NCBI GenBank assembly: GCA_934667845.1
Contig: CAKUMQ010000105.1
Coordinates: 1-5,450 of the forward strand
DNA: 5,450 nucleotides
DNA from: an uncultured Eubacteriales bacterium
GTDB taxonomy: Bacteria; Bacillota; Clostridia; Oscillospirales; Acutalibacteraceae
Direction: 5' to 3'
Notes under the pieces: model-generated
What the model was told of the DNA's origin: nothing
The model's database searches: none
Seen by the model: only the letters and a program-made list of their open reading frames with translations
Shown: positions 1 through 2,942 of the stretch, piece after piece
Numbering within the stretch: position 1 is the first letter of the stretch
Layout: the number at the start of each line of letters is the position of its first letter
Position numbers and translations under genes: made by a program

Positions 1-99
1 ACGCCGCTGCTGACGGATGACGGACTGCTGACAGACGCTTCGGAGGGAACTGCAACAAATATTGAGGGTTTTTTGAAAAACATGAGGATTTCTCTTTGA
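1..99 (+). CDS. C-terminal end of an unidentified protein, cut by the window edge
   Basis: The first plus-strand frame is open from base 1 and stops at a TGA at 97-99, giving 32 residues that end in TNIEGFLKNMRISL. I do not recognise the family and no motif is visible. The fragment is rich in Thr, Leu and Asp and its third codon positions are GC-rich at first, which is compatible with real coding sequence, but an open frame this short can occur by chance. It points towards the att core and is the only possible gene left of it, so it would be the last gene of whatever lies to the left. Its stop overlaps the first TGACCCA motif. Confidence 0.35.
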   Translation, partial: TPLLTDDGLLTDASEGTATNIEGFLKNMRISL

Positions 100-120
100 C
101 CCACTTTTGACCCAGAACGG
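97..120 (+). repeat. Paired TGACCC motif, left of the att core
   Basis: TGACCCA at 97-103 and TGACCC at 108-113 are direct repeats 11 bp apart, followed by AACGG at 116-120. A matching arrangement occurs on the other side of the tRNA fragment at 348-371. Pairs of short direct repeats flanking a recombination core are typical of arm-type integrase sites; that role is inferred here. Confidence 0.4.
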
Positions 121-159
121 AACCGGAGTAGGCAGGTCTGGACGGAAACAATGGAAAAT

Positions 160-177
160 CCGCCGAACAAACGGCGG
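160..177. other. Small GC-rich hairpin
   Basis: CCGCCG (160-165) and CGGCGG (172-177) form a perfect 6-bp stem with the loop AACAAA. It sits four bases before the larger hairpin at 182-220, so the two form a back-to-back pair. Its role is unknown; it may contribute to the terminator beside it. Confidence 0.4.
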
Positions 178-181
178 CAAA

Positions 182-220
182 AAGCACAAATCGGAGCCGA
201 AATGGCTCCGATTTGTGCTT
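182..220 (-). terminator. Perfect 17-bp hairpin, probable terminator
   Basis: Bases 182-198 and 204-220 are perfectly complementary over 17 bp with a 5-base loop (GAAAT). On the minus strand the stem runs into a short T tract (CTTTTTG, from the A tract at 179-183). On the plus strand no T tract follows (GAGACAACC). The polarity therefore fits best with stopping minus-strand transcription arriving from the integrase side, although a strong stem may also act on plus-strand transcripts. Confidence 0.55.
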
Positions 221-228
221 GAGACAAC

Positions 229-273
229 CTACGGACCAGAAGGCCGGGGGTTCGAATCCCTCACGGCGTACCA
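229..273 (+). pseudogene. tRNA-Arg(ACG) 3' fragment, att-site core
   Basis: This is the 3' half of a tRNA gene. The anticodon loop CTACGGA (229-235, anticodon ACG at 231-233) is followed by the 3' side of the anticodon stem CCAGA (236-240), variable loop AGGCC (241-245), T stem GGGGG/CCCTC (246-250 and 258-262, one G-U pair), T loop TTCGAAT (251-257), acceptor strand ACGGCGT (263-269), discriminator A270 and an encoded CCA (271-273). The 5' side of the anticodon stem should read TCTGG, but 224-228 reads ACAAC. No D arm or 5' acceptor strand is present. Similarity thus starts sharply at the anticodon loop, the usual mark of a tyrosine-recombinase element that targets a tRNA 3' end and carries a copy of it. 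The fragment should not give a functional tRNA. The integrase gene ends about 120 bp away. Confidence 0.85.
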
Positions 274-308
274 AAAGTCCTCGAAATCATCTGATTTCGA
301 GGACTTTT
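273..308 (+). terminator. tRNA-distal hairpin terminator (bidirectional)
   Basis: Bases 273-289 and 292-308 are inverted repeats of 17 positions, with about 16 pairs formed around a four-base loop. The stem begins at the last base of the encoded CCA. On the plus strand it ends in TTTT and is followed by GCTTTT, the usual form of a tRNA terminator. On the minus strand it also ends in TTTT, so it could stop the integrase transcript too. Its contact with the CCA suggests the terminator was copied along with the tRNA 3' end as part of the att segment. Confidence 0.75.
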
Positions 309-347
309 GCTTTTCATAAGTTCCATTTTTAGGGTGCCGCTTTTTTC

Positions 348-371
348 TGACCCAAACGCTGACCCCAACGG
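348..371 (+). repeat. Paired TGACCC motif, right of the att core
   Basis: TGACCCA at 348-354 and TGACCC at 360-365 are direct repeats 12 bp apart, followed by CAACGG (366-371). This resembles the left pair at 97-120 in motif, spacing, orientation and trailing AACGG. It lies between the att core and the integrase stop codon. I infer that these are integrase arm-type or accessory-factor sites. Confidence 0.4.
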
Positions 372-390
372 GAGCGGGTAGCGGAAAGCA

Positions 391-1542
391 TCAGACGGCA
401 CGAGATAGGATGTTCCCCATCGTTTGTGCCGCTTTGAGCTGGGCGTCAGTGGTCACATGGGCGTAGGTGTCCAGCGTGAACCCCGCCGAGTAGTGACCGA
501 GCATTGATGACACCGTTTTTACATCCACGCCGTTCTGGAGCGCCATGGTCGCGAAGGTGTGTCGCAGGTCATGGAAGCGTATCCGCGGCAGCCCCGCGCG
601 TTTCAGCACCCGCTGGAGCATGTGCAGCACGCTGTCCGGGGACATGGGGCCTCCGGCGGGGGACGGGAATACCCACTCGCTGTTACCCGTTTTTCTTCTT
701 TGTTGCATCAGAACGCTTATCGCGTCTGCCGACAGGGGCAGTGTGCGGTAGGCGTTTTTTGTTTTCAGCGGGGCCTCGACTACCTTGCCGTTCTGCCGCG
801 AGATGGCTCTCTGAATTTTCAGCACGCCACGGTCGAGGTCAACGTCTGCCCATTTCAGTCCCAGCAGTTCGCCGCGCCTAAGTCCGGTGGCAAGGTCGAG
901 GTAGTAGAGCTCGTACACGCCGCTGTCTCTGGCCTCTTGGAAGAATGCGCCGAGTTGATCCGAGGTCAGCGTTTTCATCTCTTTGTGCTCGACTTTTGGC
1001 AGGGCACAGCCCTGTGTGGGGTTGCGGGTTACCAGTTTCTGCTCCATAGCGAGGTTGTACGCCGAGCCGATCATCTGGTGGATGTTTCGCACGGTTTTCG
1101 GTGCTAACCCTTTCGGCTTTTTCTTGGCTTCGATGCGGTCAACCCGACCACCGTCCAGCAGGTGCTTGTAGAACCGCTGTAAGTCCAGAGAAGTCAGGTC
1201 TGCCAGCGGAATGCCGCCGATCTGTGGTTTGATGTGGTTTTTCAGAAAGCCTTGGCTGGTCTTGAACGTGGACGGTCTGAGTTTTACTCTGGCATAGTTT
1301 TCCATCCAGACCTCCAGCCAACTTCCCACGGTGTAGGTCTTGGCCCGTCCGTAGTCGATGCCCACATTTTCTTCGATGGCTTTTTTCAGTTTTTCTTTTA
1401 CTTCCGCTTGCGTCTTGCCGAGGACGTTTTTGATGATGGCCTTGCCAGTTTCCGGATCGTGACCGACTGTGTACCGGCCCTCCCATCGACCGTCCTTTCG
1501 TTTGCGGATGTTCCCTTCCCCGTTCGCTCGTCTTTTCGGCAT
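391..1542 (-). CDS. int: Tyrosine recombinase / integrase of an integrative element
   Basis: This 383-residue protein should catalyse site-specific integration and excision at the neighbouring tRNA-Arg site. It has the three-part layout of Tn916/phage-type integrases. An N-terminal arm-binding domain (about residues 1-65, with GEGNIRKRKDGRWEGRY) is followed by a SAM-like core-binding domain (about 70-175) and the catalytic domain (about 188-375). The catalytic set is complete: R222 in TGLRRGE, K260 in APLKTKNAYR, H324 and R327 in HDLRHT, H350 in LGHYS, and nucleophile Y360 in DTYAH. I chose the ATG at 1540-1542 because AAAGGGG lies 8 bases before it and MPKRRANGEG is the usual family start. 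An earlier in-frame start at 1617 would add 25 hydrophobic residues without a ribosome site. The gene ends towards the att core, and no excisionase gene is apparent beside it. It looks more GC-rich than the helicase gene to its right. Confidence 0.95.
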   Translation of the reverse strand: MPKRRANGEGNIRKRKDGRWEGRYTVGHDPETGKAIIKNVLGKTQAEVKEKLKKAIEENVGIDYGRAKTYTVGSWLEVWMENYARVKLRPSTFKTSQGFLKNHIKPQIGGIPLADLTSLDLQRFYKHLLDGGRVDRIEAKKKPKGLAPKTVRNIHQMIGSAYNLAMEQKLVTRNPTQGCALPKVEHKEMKTLTSDQLGAFFQEARDSGVYELYYLDLATGLRRGELLGLKWADVDLDRGVLKIQRAISRQNGKVVEAPLKTKNAYRTLPLSADAISVLMQQRRKTGNSEWVFPSPAGGPMSPDSVLHMLQRVLKRAGLPRIRFHDLRHTFATMALQNGVDVKTVSSMLGHYSAGFTLDTYAHVTTDAQLKAAQTMGNILSRAV

Positions 1543-1550
1543 GGTATCAG

Positions 1551-1557
1551 CCCCTTT
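1551..1557 (-). promoter_or_regulatory. Ribosome binding site of int
   Basis: Read on the minus strand, AAAGGGG lies 8 bases before the ATG at 1540-1542. It is the only good Shine-Dalgarno match near a start for this gene and decides the start codon. Confidence 0.75.
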
Positions 1558-1569
1558 CGCAACGAACAA

Positions 1570-1627
1570 TACCGTAACCAAGGGGACAAAGCTACCGTAA
1601 AACCGAACTGTTATCAAAAAGTTATCA
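1570..1627 (-). promoter_or_regulatory. int leader with short direct repeats and a weak promoter candidate
   Basis: The int leader contains two copies of TTACGGTA (minus strand; 1570-1577 and 1593-1600), 23 bp apart or about two helical turns, and two copies of TGATAAC (1610-1616 and 1621-1627), 11 bp apart or one turn. A possible promoter is TTGATA (1612-1617), a 17-base spacer, then TAGCTT (1589-1594). The -10 match is poor and the promoter overlaps both repeat pairs. Helically phased repeats over a promoter suggest an operator for a regulator or excisionase. The promoter itself is weakly supported. Confidence 0.3.
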
Positions 1628-1648
1628 TTTGAAGGGGATGCCCTATCT

Positions 1649-1762
1649 TTGTCTATGGCGGCGCAATTTTTGCGCTGCTGGGGACGTTCTCTTTGGTTAC
1701 AGCGGTGCGATTTTTGAATGCTTGAAAGTCTCTTTTCATTGACTACAGCGACGCAAAATATA
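1649..1762 (+). repeat. Three copies of a 24-bp motif spaced 44-46 bp
   Basis: Copies lie at 1649-1672, 1693-1716 and 1739-1762, in the same orientation, and share TTGNYTAYRGCGRYGC followed by an A/T-rich tail. Copies 1 and 2 agree at 18 of 24 positions, and copies 2 and 3 at about 15 of 24. The bases between copies are less alike, although the short TCT(C)TTT lead-in recurs. The first eight bases of copy 2 (TTGGTTAC) recur in inverted orientation at 1574-1581 in the int leader. The position just upstream of int suggests integrase arm sites or an operator array; neither role is shown by the sequence alone. Confidence 0.5.
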
Positions 1763-1958
1763 CACGTTTTCCTCCAAAAATTGCTGCCACGCTGAAATCA
1801 CTTTTTCGTGTGGTTGAAAACGGAAAATTTCTCAAACGCCTGCGGAACGTCCACCTTGAAAAGTCTGCTACCGCAGGGGGCTTATGCCCCTCACGTTCAC
1901 CCAAGACTGCGAAAGTGCCTCTCAAGGTGCACCTTAGACTGCGGTTTCAAAACCCCGG

Positions 1959-1981
1959 AAAGCCCCGCACTGCGGGGCTTT
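1959..1981. terminator. GC-rich hairpin, first of a tandem terminator
   Basis: AAAGCCCCGC (1959-1968) pairs perfectly with GCGGGGCTTT (1972-1981) around the loop ACT. The A/T ends make it usable as an intrinsic terminator in either direction, though only TTT follows the stem core. It belongs with the hairpin seven bases on. Confidence 0.55.
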
Positions 1982-1987
1982 GAGGCC

Positions 1988-2020
1988 GAGAGGTGCCCAA
2001 TTACGGGCACCTCTCTTTAT
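1988..2020 (+). terminator. Second hairpin of the tandem terminator
   Basis: GAGAGGTGCCC (1988-1998) pairs perfectly with GGGCACCTCTC (2005-2015), an 11-bp stem with loop AATTAC, followed by TTTATCTT. The tail favours the plus strand. No recognised plus-strand gene ends just before it, so its substrate would be an unannotated transcript from about 1760-1958 or read-through. Confidence 0.6.
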
Positions 2021-2107
2021 CTTGTGCTAAAATCGAACGGCCTTCGCCACTCAAAAAATCTTCCTGTAAAGTTCGTTTTTTCGCTCAAAACCGTTCCTGC
2101 AAATATC

Positions 2108-2279
2108 GCCAAAAAGTTACTGCCACAACGCTGTTCCACGCTTTTCATCGCGTTTTTCAACTTCTCGCACAAATGGCCCACGTTTGCTTTCACGGGCGAA
2201 AGTGTGTATGCACTCGCCTTTGCTCAAAGGATCGCACACAGCGGCTCACACGGCGAAACACGGGGGCTTTCCTCCCCCG
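2108..2279 (+). repeat. Imperfect direct repeat, copy 1 (with terminal hairpin)
   Basis: This copy matches 2416-2607 at an offset of 311-313 bp. The best part (2145-2184) is 39 of 40 identical to 2456-2495, and 14 bases at 2247-2260 are identical to 2560-2573. A 7-bp hairpin (2185-2191 with 2198-2204, loop ACGGGC) follows the core and includes one T-G and one G-T wobble. The copy ends in a separate G/C hairpin (CGGGGG 2261-2266 with CCCCCG 2274-2279). Orientation is arbitrary; wobble pairs suggest a plus-strand RNA. Confidence 0.6.
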
Positions 2280-2415
2280 GCCGCAGCACGGTCTTGAGTT
2301 GCCAGTGAAATTGCTCTGAGCACCGCATTCGTAACCCTTGATTCCGCCGTGCTTTTATATACATACATTTCCCGGTTCTCTGTGAACCCCCACTATCAGC
2401 AGAAGAAAAAAATCC

Positions 2416-2607
2416 GGCAAAGTTGTCGCCACAAATTTTATCCCCCAACCGTTTCTCATCGCATTTTTCAACTTCTCGCACAAATGGCCCACGTTCACTT
2501 TCACAGACGAAAGTGGGTACACACACTCGGCTTTCGGAGAAAAATCGCACACAAGGGCACACACGGCGAAACAGGTGGCGTTTTGGGTAGGGGTGGTATC
2601 ACTACCC
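2416..2607 (+). repeat. Imperfect direct repeat, copy 2 (with terminal hairpin)
   Basis: This is the second copy of the repeat at 2108-2279. The same hairpin occurs at 2496-2502 with 2509-2515 (loop ACAGAC), but here both wobble pairs are replaced by C-G and A-T, so the stem is kept while its sequence changes. Small insertions and deletions between the copies shift every reading frame. The copy ends in a hairpin of unrelated sequence (GGGTGGT 2591-2597 with ACTACCC 2601-2607, one G-T pair). Confidence 0.6.
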
Positions 2608-2696
2608 TCGGAGCGTTTCACACGGTTCGGAAACCCTGCGTGGCCGGGTATCAGAACGGCGTACTTTGCCGCTTTTGGGTCTTGCCGGGGGTGCGC

Positions 2697-2781
2697 TCCC
2701 GAAGAACGCAAAGAGCCTTCGGGACAGCGATGCGCTTATGCGTGTCGCTGTTCCGAGGCGTCGCGGCCCCGCTGGGCCGCG
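2697..2781 (+). ncRNA. Stem-loop cluster, possible structured RNA
   Basis: Three stems lie in 85 bases. Stem A pairs 2697-2704 (TCCCGAAG) with 2717-2724. Stem B pairs 2721-2735 with 2740-2754: 15 bp around loop TTAT, with three wobbles (G2723-T2752, T2731-G2744, G2732-T2743). Stem C pairs CGCGGCCC (2762-2769) with GGGCCGCG (2774-2781). The wobbles in stem B are pairs only in a plus-strand RNA. A and B share 2721-2724 and so exclude each other, like an attenuator or switch. No T tract follows stem C. I match it to no known RNA family and cannot exclude a chance GC-rich stretch. Confidence 0.3.
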
Positions 2782-2942
2782 TGATTCTGTGGTCACTCTA
2801 CCAAAGTTGTAATTTCCCCGCTATCGGATGTATTTGACCATTTTCTCCGCGCAATGGCATCAATTCACTTTTGCAGGACAAAATGTGTATACATTCATCT
2901 TCAGTGGTCGTTATTCGTTGCGCTCGTTTAACATATCTTTGC

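Larger units (their letters stand above)
1618..2942. other. Gene-poor region between int and the helicase gene
   Basis: About 1.3 kb without a convincing protein-coding gene. Open frames exist on both strands, but they overlap each other, lack ribosome sites, begin at TTG or GTG codons in several cases, and resemble no family I know. The frames that cover the 311-bp repeat change phase between the two copies, which argues against coding. What can be supported is listed separately: the three-copy motif near int, a double terminator, two repeat copies and a stem-loop cluster. From about 1763 to 1958 and from 2797 to 2942 I see nothing definite. No clear terminator follows the helicase stop in 2797-2942. 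Confidence 0.6.

Noticed and set aside
107..319. 70-residue plus-strand open frame across the tRNA fragment
   Set aside because: It runs through two hairpins, the tRNA 3' end and its terminator; the structured DNA explains the sequence better and no ribosome site is present.
504..1107. Long plus-strand open frames inside int (up to 182 residues)
   Set aside because: They are antisense shadows of the integrase gene, whose motifs and ribosome site are clear.
1743..1925. 60-residue minus-strand frame as a possible excisionase
   Set aside because: It starts at TTG, shows no helix-turn-helix or other recognisable motif, and overlaps the third copy of the motif array.
2104..2607. CRISPR array
   Set aside because: Only two long imperfect repeats with a 311-bp period, no short regular repeat-spacer pattern and no cas genes.
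2224..2711. Two minus-strand frames (112 and 118 residues) over the repeats
   Set aside because: They overlap each other in different frames. The shared peptide NVGHLCEKLKNAM is in phase with its upstream part in copy 2, but is separated from it by an in-frame stop and a frame shift in copy 1.
2349..2837. 162-residue plus-strand frame across repeat copy 2 and the stem-loop cluster
   Set aside because: It starts at a GTG without a ribosome site, overlaps open frames on the other strand, and the matching frame in repeat copy 1 is broken by indels.
2880..2896. Near-palindrome AATGTGTATACATT as an operator
   Set aside because: The symmetry is incomplete and it lies downstream of the helicase stop with no promoter or gene to control.
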